From Stenotrophomonas rhizophila (GTDB taxonomy: Bacteria; Pseudomonadota; Gammaproteobacteria; Xanthomonadales; Xanthomonadaceae), in assembly GCF_000661955.1 (NCBI RefSeq), contig NZ_CP007597.1, positions 2,962,283 to 3,026,282 on the forward strand: DNA of 64,000 nt. Reading direction: 5' to 3'. This document shows positions 34,312 through 42,350 of the stretch, one piece after another (the first letter of the stretch is position 1; each line of letters begins with the position of its first letter). The position numbers and the translations under genes are program-made. A model generated the notes under the pieces. That model was not told the origin of the DNA. It saw nothing but the letters and a program-made list of their open reading frames with translations, and did not search any database.

Positions 34312-37004
34312 TCGAGGTTGTCCTTGAGCTCGCAGCCACCCAGTTGCCCGTTGCTGTAGTCGACGTCATAGGGAGCTTCTTCCGGCTCGGTCCACTCCCG
34401 CTGGGTTCCCCTCATCTCCAGCGTCCCCGGCGCGCTCAGTTCGATGTTGTCGCCTTCTATGCGGATGTAAGCACCCGCCGCGGTCAGCAGCAGATGCTTG
34501 TTCGGCGCCGAGAGCGTCACGTCAGCCTGGGTACTGGCGATCTTCACATTGGTCCTGGCCGCCAGAACGGCCTGGCTACAGTGCGCCCGCGCACTAACCT
34601 TGCCGTTTGCGGCATGCAGCGCGATGCCCTGCTCCTGATTGGGACTGCCCGACTTGGGTTTGCTGCCCTCGGTGTACAGCGTCAGCCCTTCGCGTACCGC
34701 TATCGTCAACGCTCCTTCGCTGAGCCAGTTCAACGCCACGCCAGCAGCCAGCGTGGTGTGTGTGCCGCTCACCCACACCTGATCAGCTGGGGTTAGGCTC
34801 ATGACGCCGGCCACGCCGCTGCCCATCAATACCGGCTTGTCCCAGCCCGGCGCCTCGCCATCACCACCGGTGATGCTGTCGGGCACGGTGCCGCTCTGGG
34901 TGGCGCGCAGGCTTCGCTGTAGCCGCTCAAGACTTTGCTGGGCAGGCAGTTGAGCGCTTTCGTTCGGCAACTGCGCCTGCTGGTTCACCGCTGACTCGTT
35001 GAGCCCCTGCACCAGCACCGCGCTTTGCTCCAACTGTGCCAACGCCTGACTTGCCGCCAACTGCGACTCGCCCGGCTCGGTACTCAGAAGCAACCCCTGC
35101 CCCGCGCGCAACGCCCCAGACGCCTGCGTGGACAGCTCAGCTCCAAACCCACGGTCCGCGCCGCGCAGGTTGTCCTGCCCCTCCTTCAGGTGCCCCAGCG
35201 TCAGCGTGGTGGCGTGTTGGGTGGTGGACAACTGCGCCCGTCCCTGCCCCGGCGTGTCATCCAGACGGAGTTGCTGATAGCCTCCCAGCCCGTCCTGGCT
35301 GTCGGCCAGGGCCTGGCTTTTGAAGCCGGTGTAGACAGCTGGGTGCTCATTGCCGTCGAACCACGCCGGTGCGTTGCCGGTCGCATGCGCCCCGCCGGTG
35401 GCGACCCGATTGTGCGCTGCGTCGGTCTGGCCGCGCCCGTTGTAGACCGCGCCCACCACCACCGGGCTGTCAATGTCGCCTTCGAAGAACGCCACCAGTA
35501 CTTCCTGACCGCGCCGGGGCAGGAACACCCCGCCCCAGTTGTCCCCGCCCCACGGGGTCATCACCCGCACCCAGGTCCAGGCGCCGCCGTCTGCGGGCGC
35601 ATTGTCGTCGCCACCCGGATGGGCGAGGCCGGTGCTCGACTGACTGCCCCGCTGCCACGGGAACTGCACCTTGATGCGATGGTCGCGGTCCGACAGCAGT
35701 GGCTCGCCGTCACTGACCACGATTGCGCTGAGGGTACCGGTGATCAACGCGCGCGGATGCAGGCGGACCCCGTCGCCGTCTTCGGTTTGCGGACGGTAGA
35801 CCACGGCGGCCGGAATGGCGACGAAACAGTTGTCGTAGAACGCGGTGCTGAGCGCGGGGAGATTCGCACGAATCGCTAGTCCGCCTAGGGAAGCGGGCAA
35901 TGGTAGAGGCACCTGCGTGGCCGGCCCCAACCGTCGCTCCAGCGCATCCAGCACCTCGGCCTCGAAGTTGTTGCGTGCCAGGTGCTGCACCGACAGGCAC
36001 AGGAAGTCGGTGTCTTCCCCGGTCATGCAATGCTGCGTCAGCTGGAACTGGGCGCCGGCAGCCAGCTGCCGCCATCGCCCCCGCCCGGCAACGGTGTGCG
36101 CCCTCACCCGCAATGCATCGAGATGTTGCTGGGCCCGACGCTGCCCGCTGTCGTGGTCTGGCCAGCCGTCGGGGCCGCAGGTGTCGATGTCCTCGCCCAG
36201 GTCCGGCTGCGAGGTCCGGGCCTGGGCACTGGCTTGGCGTAGTTGCAGGGTGCGCGAATCCCAAGTGGTACGGGTCACCCTCGAGATGCACCAGCGATGG
36301 TGCAGCGACCACTGCTGCACGCTGTCGGCACGCTCGGAGGCATCGGCGCGATGGAAGCGCACCGGCCCCAGATCGCGTGCGCCGTGCTGGTGGTCGGCCA
36401 GCACCAGCATGTGCTTGCCGAAGGAGGGACTATCAGGCTCACCGCTGTGCTCGAACCAATAGTAGATGCCCTCCTCCGCCAACAAGCGCTGCACGAAGGT
36501 TAGGTCGGTTTCCTGGTACTGCGTGGTGAGAGTGCGTTTGAGGTACAGGCTGGACCGGTCAAGATCCCAGCGCCACGCCGGCAGTAGCCCGACGTAATCG
36601 GCAAAGACGTTTTCGACGATGTCCACCACGCTGGCGTCGTGGAACACATAGCTATCAACGCGCTGCCCAAGAAAGGCCATCCACGGCTGCAGGCGCAACC
36701 GGTAGCGGGCCAGCCCGCCGTTCCCGCCAATCCGCTCGGCAGAGGTGATACGCCCATGGAACGGCCGCAAACTGCCATCGTCCAACTGCATCTGCAGCAA
36801 TGCGGGCTGGCCGATCAAGGGCTCAAGCGCGATCCCGGCATCCAGCGACAGCGTAGTGACCGACCAGGTGAACCCCACGCCATCGATCTGCTCGGCGCCC
36901 TGCAGCGTCTCGGCAACCAGCACCCCGTCACCCAACACCGTGTGCAGTCGCAGGAAGCGATGACCATCGCCCATGCGCAAGGCGGCCAAGAGTGCAGCGA
37001 TCAC
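34308..37004 (-). CDS. vgrG: Type VI secretion tip protein VgrG (second)
   Basis: An 898-residue spike protein. The gp27-like N-terminus contains ETDLTFVQRLLAEEGIYYWFEH, the OB-fold region has GQEVLVAFFEGDIDSPVVVG, and a DUF2345-like region ends in LSAPGTLEMRG with a short acidic tail. GTG 37004 has AAGGG 7 bases upstream and yields VIAALLAALRMGDGHRFLRL, the typical VgrG start; the ATG at 36974 is an alternative, and the longer frame to 37106 is not supported. It differs from the first VgrG in lacking the long C-terminal extension, and it uses an adaptor instead. Confidence 0.88.
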   Translation of the reverse strand: MIAALLAALRMGDGHRFLRLHTVLGDGVLVAETLQGAEQIDGVGFTWSVTTLSLDAGIALEPLIGQPALLQMQLDDGSLRPFHGRITSAERIGGNGGLARYRLRLQPWMAFLGQRVDSYVFHDASVVDIVENVFADYVGLLPAWRWDLDRSSLYLKRTLTTQYQETDLTFVQRLLAEEGIYYWFEHSGEPDSPSFGKHMLVLADHQHGARDLGPVRFHRADASERADSVQQWSLHHRWCISRVTRTTWDSRTLQLRQASAQARTSQPDLGEDIDTCGPDGWPDHDSGQRRAQQHLDALRVRAHTVAGRGRWRQLAAGAQFQLTQHCMTGEDTDFLCLSVQHLARNNFEAEVLDALERRLGPATQVPLPLPASLGGLAIRANLPALSTAFYDNCFVAIPAAVVYRPQTEDGDGVRLHPRALITGTLSAIVVSDGEPLLSDRDHRIKVQFPWQRGSQSSTGLAHPGGDDNAPADGGAWTWVRVMTPWGGDNWGGVFLPRRGQEVLVAFFEGDIDSPVVVGAVYNGRGQTDAAHNRVATGGAHATGNAPAWFDGNEHPAVYTGFKSQALADSQDGLGGYQQLRLDDTPGQGRAQLSTTQHATTLTLGHLKEGQDNLRGADRGFGAELSTQASGALRAGQGLLLSTEPGESQLAASQALAQLEQSAVLVQGLNESAVNQQAQLPNESAQLPAQQSLERLQRSLRATQSGTVPDSITGGDGEAPGWDKPVLMGSGVAGVMSLTPADQVWVSGTHTTLAAGVALNWLSEGALTIAVREGLTLYTEGSKPKSGSPNQEQGIALHAANGKVSARAHCSQAVLAARTNVKIASTQADVTLSAPNKHLLLTAAGAYIRIEGDNIELSAPGTLEMRGTQREWTEPEEAPYDVDYSNGQLGGCELKDNLE

Positions 37005-37417
37005 CGCGTAGCCCTTGTTAATGGCGCAATCCTCTGCGCGTGTTGCCTCTGCCGCGTAGGGCGCTTCACCGCGCTGCGCAACTCCCGCTGGGATGTGCCG
37101 CGACAATTGCCGCCGCGCACTGATGCTGCTCTATCGTCCATGATGGCCCTCCCTCGCCTGCGCAGATGCTGCGGGCTCCCAGCAATGGCGATAAGGGCAA
37201 AAGCGTCATGGCATGGCCAGGACGTAGCGGACTGCCAGCGGGGACAAGGCTTCCCGGCGCTTTCTAGGAGTCGGTTGAATTTATCAATGGCGCGCAATGC
37301 GCCAGATGTCGCGCTGGTTGCGACACTGCCGCGCGGCAGTCCGAGCGCACCCAACGTCCTTGGGGCGTCCCTCCGGACAGAGATTGCCCGCGACAAGCGC
37401 TCCCCACCGTCACACAT
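37005..37417. other. Gap upstream of the second vgrG
   Basis: About 410 bases with no convincing gene. It would carry the promoter of the cassette 2 operon on the minus strand. A 16-bp perfect palindrome, ACTGCCGCGCGGCAGT, lies at 37325-37340. Scattered short frames on both strands lack starts and codon bias. Confidence 0.45.
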
Positions 37418-37485
37418 CCACCCTAAAGTTGCATGTGAAATCGCCGCTATATCTGCCGACCCACTCGAAATCGAGCGTACGCCAC
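37418..37485 (+). repeat. Direct repeat 2 at the right edge of type VI cassette 2
   Basis: 68 bases, about 90% identical to 28842-28909 and in the same orientation. This copy ends on the base before the ATG of the diguanylate cyclase gene, so it is that gene's promoter and leader. It is probably the original copy, because its promoter motif is intact. Confidence 0.85.
37424..37450 (+). promoter_or_regulatory. Sigma-28 (FliA)-like promoter of the diguanylate cyclase
   Basis: TAAAGTTG (37424-37431), 11 bases, then GCCGCTAT (37443-37450) fits the FliA consensus TAAAGTTT-N11-GCCGATAA with three mismatches and the exact spacing. The start codon follows 36 bases later. FliA is the flagellar class 3 sigma factor, so this would place a c-di-GMP synthase under motility control. 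Confidence 0.68.
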
Positions 37486-38826
37486 ATGCCGGCTCTGTTG
37501 CAGGGCGCTTTCGACAGCGACCCCGGTGATGCCTTACCCCAGCGGATCCTGCTGGTGGAAAACTCGCGCACCTTCACCAGCATGCTGCGCGAGGCGATCG
37601 AGCAGCGGCTGGAGCTGCCGGTGTTCGTGGCCACCAGCCTGGCCGAGGCCGGGCGGCTGCTCGACGAGGAACAGGGCTGGTTCCTGGTCCTGACCGGGCT
37701 GGTGCTGGCCGATGGTGACCGCGACAACGTGGTGGAGTTCTTTCTGTCGCGCGGGCTGCCCACGGTGGTGGTCAGCGGCGTCTACGACGAAGACCTGCGC
37801 AAGCGCGTGCTGCAGCAGCAGATCATCGATTACGTCCTGAAGAACACCCCGGGCAGCATCGATTACCTGGTGTGGCTGGTGCAGCGGCTGGAGCGCAACC
37901 GGCGCATCGCGGCCCTGGTGGTGGATGATTCGATGTCGGCGCGGATGTACGCCGCCTCGCTGCTGCGCATGTACGGCCACACCGTGTACGAGGCGGCCGA
38001 CGGCGCCGAGGGCCTGAAGGCGATCGAGGCGCACCCGGCGATCCGGCTGGCCGTGGTCGACCAGGAGATGCCCGGCATGGAGGGGGTGGAGTTCACCCGC
38101 CGGCTGCGCACCCTGCGCTCGCGCGACAAGGTGGCGGTGATCGGCATTTCCGGCAACACCGACCCCTCGCTGATCCCGCGCTTCCTCAAGAACGGGGCCA
38201 ACGACTTCCTGCGCAAGCCATTCTCACGCGAAGAGTTCTTCTGTCGCGTGTCGCAGAACGTGGACCAGCTGGAGCTGATCGGCACCCTGCAGGACCTGGC
38301 CACGCGCGACTTCCTGACCGGGCTGCCGAACCGGCGCAGCTTCCTGGAACAGAGCCAGCGCCAGCTGCCGCAGCTGCACCACAACGATGATCTGGTGGCG
38401 GTGGCGATGATCGACATCGACCACTTCAAGCACATCAACGACACCCACGGCCATGAGGCCGGCGACGATGCGCTGCGCGCCGTGGCCGCTGCGGTGGCGG
38501 GCCACGCCCGCGACCAGGACCTGATCGCCCGCTTCGGCGGTGAGGAATTCTGCCTGCTGGTGCCGGGGCTGGAGGAAGACGAGGCGCGTGGCTACTTCGA
38601 AATGCTGCGCGAGCGCATTGCCGCGCTGGAGGTGAAGCTGGGCGACACCACCCTGCGCATGACCGTCAGCATCGGGCTGTGCTGCCTGCGCCCGCAGCGC
38701 GATTCCCTGCACCGTCTGATCTCCGAGGCCGACCGCCAGCTGTACCTGGCCAAAGCTGGCGGGCGCAACCGGGTGAGCTGTACCAGCGTGGCCAGTGCCG
38801 CCCGGGAAACCGCCCTGGCGCCTTGA
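37486..38826 (+). CDS. Response regulator with two REC domains and a GGDEF diguanylate cyclase domain
   Basis: A 446-residue protein of PleD-like layout. REC1 (about residues 15-135) seems degenerate: the acceptor position reads [10 protein letters not shown] with Gly in place of Asp. REC2 (about 140-260) keeps [16 protein letters not shown] with the acceptor Asp, and LRKPF with the conserved Lys. The GGDEF domain (about 275-435) has GGEEF, and five residues earlier RDQD, the inhibitory I-site, so it should make c-di-GMP with product control. The ATG at 37486 sits right after the sigma-28-like promoter. Upstream frame to 37297 crosses that promoter and is rejected. The hemerythrin follows. 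Confidence 0.9.
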   Translation: MPALLQGAFDSDPGDALPQRILLVENSRTFTSMLREAIEQRLELPVFVATSLAEAGRLLDEEQGWFLVLTGLVLADGDRDNVVEFFLSRGLPTVVVSGVYDEDLRKRVLQQQIIDYVLKNTPGSIDYLVWLVQRLERNRRIAALVVDDSMSARMYAASLLRMYGHTVYEAADGAEGLKAIEAHPAIRLAVVDQEMPGMEGVEFTRRLRTLRSRDKVAVIGISGNTDPSLIPRFLKNGANDFLRKPFSREEFFCRVSQNVDQLELIGTLQDLATRDFLTGLPNRRSFLEQSQRQLPQLHHNDDLVAVAMIDIDHFKHINDTHGHEAGDDALRAVAAAVAGHARDQDLIARFGGEEFCLLVPGLEEDEARGYFEMLRERIAALEVKLGDTTLRMTVSIGLCCLRPQRDSLHRLISEADRQLYLAKAGGRNRVSCTSVASAARETALAP

Positions 38827-38864
38827 TCGAGATCAACGCGAGCGTGTCGCGATCGACCTAGAGT
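38823..38864 (+). promoter_or_regulatory. FNR/ANR-like box and -10 for the bacteriohemerythrin
   Basis: TTGATCGAGATCAA (38823-38836) is a perfect match to TTGAT-N4-ATCAA and overlaps the stop codon of the cyclase. A -10-like TAGAGT is at 38859-38864. A start about 7 bases after it (38871) would put the box centre at -41.5, the class II activator position. The ATG is at 38897. Confidence 0.55.
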
Positions 38865-38896
38865 CGTTCCCAGTTGAACACCACAGGGAACGCACC

Positions 38897-39358
38897 ATGG
38901 CACTTCTGGTCTGGCAGGACGACCTGAACATCGGCATCGACGTCATCGACCACCAGCACATGCGGATCGTGGAGATGCTCAACCACCTGCACGTGGCGCA
39001 GACCAGCCTGCAACGGCTGGCGGTGGCCGAGGTGATCGACGAACTGGTGGACTACACCATGTCGCACTTCGCCTTCGAGGAAGAGCTGATGGAGGAAGCC
39101 GGCTACCCGTTCTGTGCGGCGCACAAGCGCGTGCATGAGATTTTCATCAAGCGCGTGGCCGAGTACCGCCTGCGCTTCCAGGCCGGCGAAGACATCAGCG
39201 ACGAACTGCGCACCATGCTGTCGCGCTGGCTGTTCAACCACATCCGTGGCGACGACAAGGCCTATGCGCCGCAGGTCAAGCTGCACCTGAACCAGTTCGC
39301 CCGCGAGCACCAGCAGGGTGGCTGGCTGGGGCGCACGCTCAAGCGCTTCTTCCGCTGA
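38897..39358 (+). CDS. Bacteriohemerythrin
   Basis: A 153-residue four-helix protein with the di-iron ligands of hemerythrin: H in [17 protein letters not shown] in [12 protein letters not shown], the HKRVH pair, and HIRGDD. It binds O2 reversibly at a non-heme di-iron centre and can act as an oxygen sensor or store. Start at ATG 38897 with AGGGAA upstream; the longer frame to 38795 runs into the cyclase gene. It follows a c-di-GMP cyclase, and its 3-prime end overlaps the convergent transporter gene by 20 bases. Confidence 0.9.
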   Translation: MALLVWQDDLNIGIDVIDHQHMRIVEMLNHLHVAQTSLQRLAVAEVIDELVDYTMSHFAFEEELMEEAGYPFCAAHKRVHEIFIKRVAEYRLRFQAGEDISDELRTMLSRWLFNHIRGDDKAYAPQVKLHLNQFAREHQQGGWLGRTLKRFFR

Positions 39359-40631
39359 CGGCCGCGCGCCGGCCCATGGCCAGCAGCGCCAGGATGGTGA
39401 CCAGCGCGGTGCCGCACAGGTAGAAGCCCACCGCCAGCAGGCCGAAGCGCTCGGCCAGCCAGGTAGCCACGTAAGGCGCCGGGGCCGCGCCCAGGATGCC
39501 GGCAAGGTTGAATGACAGCGACGCCCCGGTGTAGCGCACCTGCACCGGGTAGATTTCGGCCAGGAAGGTGCCGCACGGGCCGTAGGTGAGGCCCATCAGG
39601 AACAGCCCCAGCGACAGGAAGCCCACCACCAGCCACGGACTGCCGGCCTGGAACAACGGGGCGAACACGATGCCGAACGCGAGGATCAGGCCGCTGGCCA
39701 CGATCATGGTGCGGCGCGTGCCCCAGCGGTCGCCGTACAGTGCCGACAACGGAATGCCGGCCGCGAAGAACAGGATGCCCACCATCTGCAGCAGCAGGAA
39801 CTGCTCGCGGCTGTACTGCAGTACGGTGGTGCCGTAGCCCAGGGTAAATACCGTCATCAGGTAGAACAGCACGAACGTGGCGAATGCGCCCAGCGTGCCC
39901 AGCACCAGGGTCAGGCCGTGTTCGCGCATGACCGTCCACATGGGCAGCTTGACCCGCTCGTTGCGGTCCAGCGCGGCCTGGAACTGCGGGGTCTCATGGA
40001 TGTTCAGGCGGACCCACAGGCCCACCGCCACCAGCAGCGAGCTGGCCAGGAACGGAACGCGCCAGCCCCACTGCAGGAAGTCGGCATCGCTCATCGCCCG
40101 CCCCAGCAGCAGGAAGATGCCGGCCGACAGCAGGAAGCCCAGCGGCGCACCCAGCTGCGGGAACATGCCGTACCAGGCGCGCTTGCCCGGCGGCGCGTTC
40201 TCGGTGGCCAGCAGCACCGCCCCGCCCCACTCACCGCCCAGCCCAAGGCCCTGGCCGAACCGGCACAGCGCCAGCAGGGCCGGGGCGAGGATGCCGATGC
40301 TGGCGTGCGTCGGCAGCAGGCCGATCGCCACGGTGGACACGCCCATGGTCAACAGGGCGGCCACCAGCGTGGCCTTGCGTCCGATCCGGTCGCCGTAGTG
40401 GCCAAACACCGCCGAGCCCACCGGCCGCGCGATGAAGGCCACCGCGAAGGTGGCCAGCGACTGCAGCAGGGCCGCGCCGTCGCTGCTGTCGGGGAAGAAC
40501 AGGTGCGGGAACACCAGCACCGCCGCCGTGGCGTAGATGTAGAAATCGAAGAACTCGATGGTGGTGCCGATCAGGCTGGCCAGCAGGATCCGGCGCGGGG
40601 AGTTGGCAGCAGGTGCAGCGGGAGTCGACAT
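39339..40631 (-). CDS. MHS-family MFS transporter
   Basis: A 430-residue protein with 12 hydrophobic helices. [11 protein letters not shown] in helix 1 and [13 protein letters not shown], the MFS loop 2-3 motif, mark the metabolite:H+ symporter subfamily (ShiA/ProP/KgtP-like). [25 protein letters not shown] is also typical. The substrate is unknown; the placement next to puuC and the aminotransferase suggests an organic or amino acid linked to polyamine use, but this is a guess. ATG 40631 is preferred to the in-frame GTG at 40640. It is convergent with the hemerythrin gene. Confidence 0.87.
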   Translation of the reverse strand: MSTPAAPAANSPRRILLASLIGTTIEFFDFYIYATAAVLVFPHLFFPDSSDGAALLQSLATFAVAFIARPVGSAVFGHYGDRIGRKATLVAALLTMGVSTVAIGLLPTHASIGILAPALLALCRFGQGLGLGGEWGGAVLLATENAPPGKRAWYGMFPQLGAPLGFLLSAGIFLLLGRAMSDADFLQWGWRVPFLASSLLVAVGLWVRLNIHETPQFQAALDRNERVKLPMWTVMREHGLTLVLGTLGAFATFVLFYLMTVFTLGYGTTVLQYSREQFLLLQMVGILFFAAGIPLSALYGDRWGTRRTMIVASGLILAFGIVFAPLFQAGSPWLVVGFLSLGLFLMGLTYGPCGTFLAEIYPVQVRYTGASLSFNLAGILGAAPAPYVATWLAERFGLLAVGFYLCGTALVTILALLAMGRRAAVSGRSA

Positions 40632-40737
40632 CGGGCACACGCAAAAGGGCAGCTGCCCGATTCTGCCATGGCCGCACGACGCTGCGGCCGATGGTTGCAG
40701 ACGTGACCGTCGCCGCCGGCACGCCGGCCCGGCGCGG

Positions 40738-42240
40738 TCACTCGCCCAGGTGGATCCAGGTGGCTTTGAGCTCGGTGTACTTGTCGAAGGCGTGCAGCGA
40801 TTTGTCGCGGCCGATGCCGGACTGCTTGTAGCCGCCGAACGGGGCGGTCATGTCGCCGCCATCCCACTGGTTCACCCACACGCTGCCCGCGCGCAGCTGG
40901 CGCGCCACCCGATGCGCGCGGCCCAGGTCGCGGGTCCAAAGACCGGCGGCCAGGCCGTAGCGCGAATCGTTGGCCAGCCGCACCGCATCGGCCTCGTGGT
41001 CGAAGCCCAGCACCGACAGCACCGGCCCGAAGATTTCCTCGCGCGCGATGCTGTGGCCGGCGTCCACCTCGTCGAACACGGTGGGCTGCACGTAGCTGCC
41101 ACCGGCCACTACCTCCACCCGCTTGCCGCCCAGCAGCAGCCGCGCGCCTTCGGCCTGGCCGCGGTTGATGTGCTCAAGCACGTGGTCGGCATGGGCGTTG
41201 TCGACCAGCGCCCCCATCGGCGCGTCCGGATCGAATGGGTGGCCGGGCTGCATGCGCCGTGCATGGGCCAGCACGCGGGTCACGAATTCGTCCTGGATGG
41301 AGCGCTGCACCAGCAGCCGCGACGCCGCGGTGCAGACCTCGCCCTGGTTGTAGAAGATGCCGGTGGCCGCCGCTTCGGCCGCCTTGTCCAGATCGGGCGC
41401 ATCGGCAAACACCAGGTTCGGGCTCTTGCCGCCGCATTCCAGCCAGGTGCGCTTGAGGTTGGACAACCCGGCGCACTGCAGCAGGCGCCGGCCCACCGCG
41501 GTGGAGCCGGTAAAGGCCAGCGCATCCACGTCCATGTGCAGCGCCAGCGGCTCGCCGGCGCGCTTTCCGTCGCCGGGCAGCACGTTGAACACGCCCTCGG
41601 GGATACCGGCCTCGGCGACCAGTGCCGCCAGCCGGATCGCACTCAGCGGCGACCGCTCGGACGGTTTGAGCACCAGCGAATTGCCGGCCGCCAGCGCCGG
41701 GGCGATCTTCCAGCAGGCCATCAGCAGCGGGAAGTTCCACGGCACGATGGCCGCCACCACGCCCACCGGCTCGCGGCTGACCAGGCCCAGCGTGTCCGGT
41801 GCGGTCGGGGCGATCTCGCCGTACACCTTGTCGATGGCCTCGGCGGTCCAGCGCAGGCAGCGCACCGCACCCGGCAGGTCGCCCTGGCGCGCGTCACGCA
41901 CCGGCTTGCCCATGTCCAGGCTTTCCAGCAGCGCCAGCTCGTCGGCGTGCTGTTCCACCAGGTCGGCCAGCCGCAGCATGAGCGCCTTGCGGTGGACCGG
42001 CGCAGCGCGCGACCAGTGCCCGGCATCGAAGGCGCGGCGTGCGGCGGCCACCGCATGCTCCACGTCGGCGCTGCCGCAGTCGGCCACCTGGGCCAGTACG
42101 CGGCCGTCGATCGGGCTGATGCAGGCAAAGCGCGCGCCATCGACGGCGTCCACGTAACGGCCATCGATGAAGGCCTGGCCATGCACCACCAGCGCATCGG
42201 CCTGGCGTTGCCATTCCTCACGGGTACGGGCAGCGGTCAT
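40738..42240 (-). CDS. puuC: Gamma-glutamyl-gamma-aminobutyraldehyde dehydrogenase (PuuC-like)
   Basis: A 500-residue aldehyde dehydrogenase. IVPWNFPLLMACWKIAPAL is near residue 165, the Glu in TWLECGGKSPNLVF near 267, the catalytic Cys in YNQGEVCTAASRLLV near 302, and EEIFGPVLSV near 400. The overall sequence is like E. coli PuuC, which oxidises the aldehyde made by PuuB to gamma-glutamyl-GABA. It is divergent from the aminotransferase across 110 bases. It sits 14 kb from puuA/B/D, separated by the sensor, the type VI cassette and the c-di-GMP genes. Confidence 0.88.
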   Translation of the reverse strand: MTAARTREEWQRQADALVVHGQAFIDGRYVDAVDGARFACISPIDGRVLAQVADCGSADVEHAVAAARRAFDAGHWSRAAPVHRKALMLRLADLVEQHADELALLESLDMGKPVRDARQGDLPGAVRCLRWTAEAIDKVYGEIAPTAPDTLGLVSREPVGVVAAIVPWNFPLLMACWKIAPALAAGNSLVLKPSERSPLSAIRLAALVAEAGIPEGVFNVLPGDGKRAGEPLALHMDVDALAFTGSTAVGRRLLQCAGLSNLKRTWLECGGKSPNLVFADAPDLDKAAEAAATGIFYNQGEVCTAASRLLVQRSIQDEFVTRVLAHARRMQPGHPFDPDAPMGALVDNAHADHVLEHINRGQAEGARLLLGGKRVEVVAGGSYVQPTVFDEVDAGHSIAREEIFGPVLSVLGFDHEADAVRLANDSRYGLAAGLWTRDLGRAHRVARQLRAGSVWVNQWDGGDMTAPFGGYKQSGIGRDKSLHAFDKYTELKATWIHLGE

Positions 42241-42350
42241 CGGGGTCTCCAGCAGTGGCTATCGGCCCCCTTTATACCCACCGCCCTCACCCCGCGCCGT
42301 GATGCATCTGCGATAGAGTCGTGACCATCCGGTTCCCTGCGGAGTTGCCG

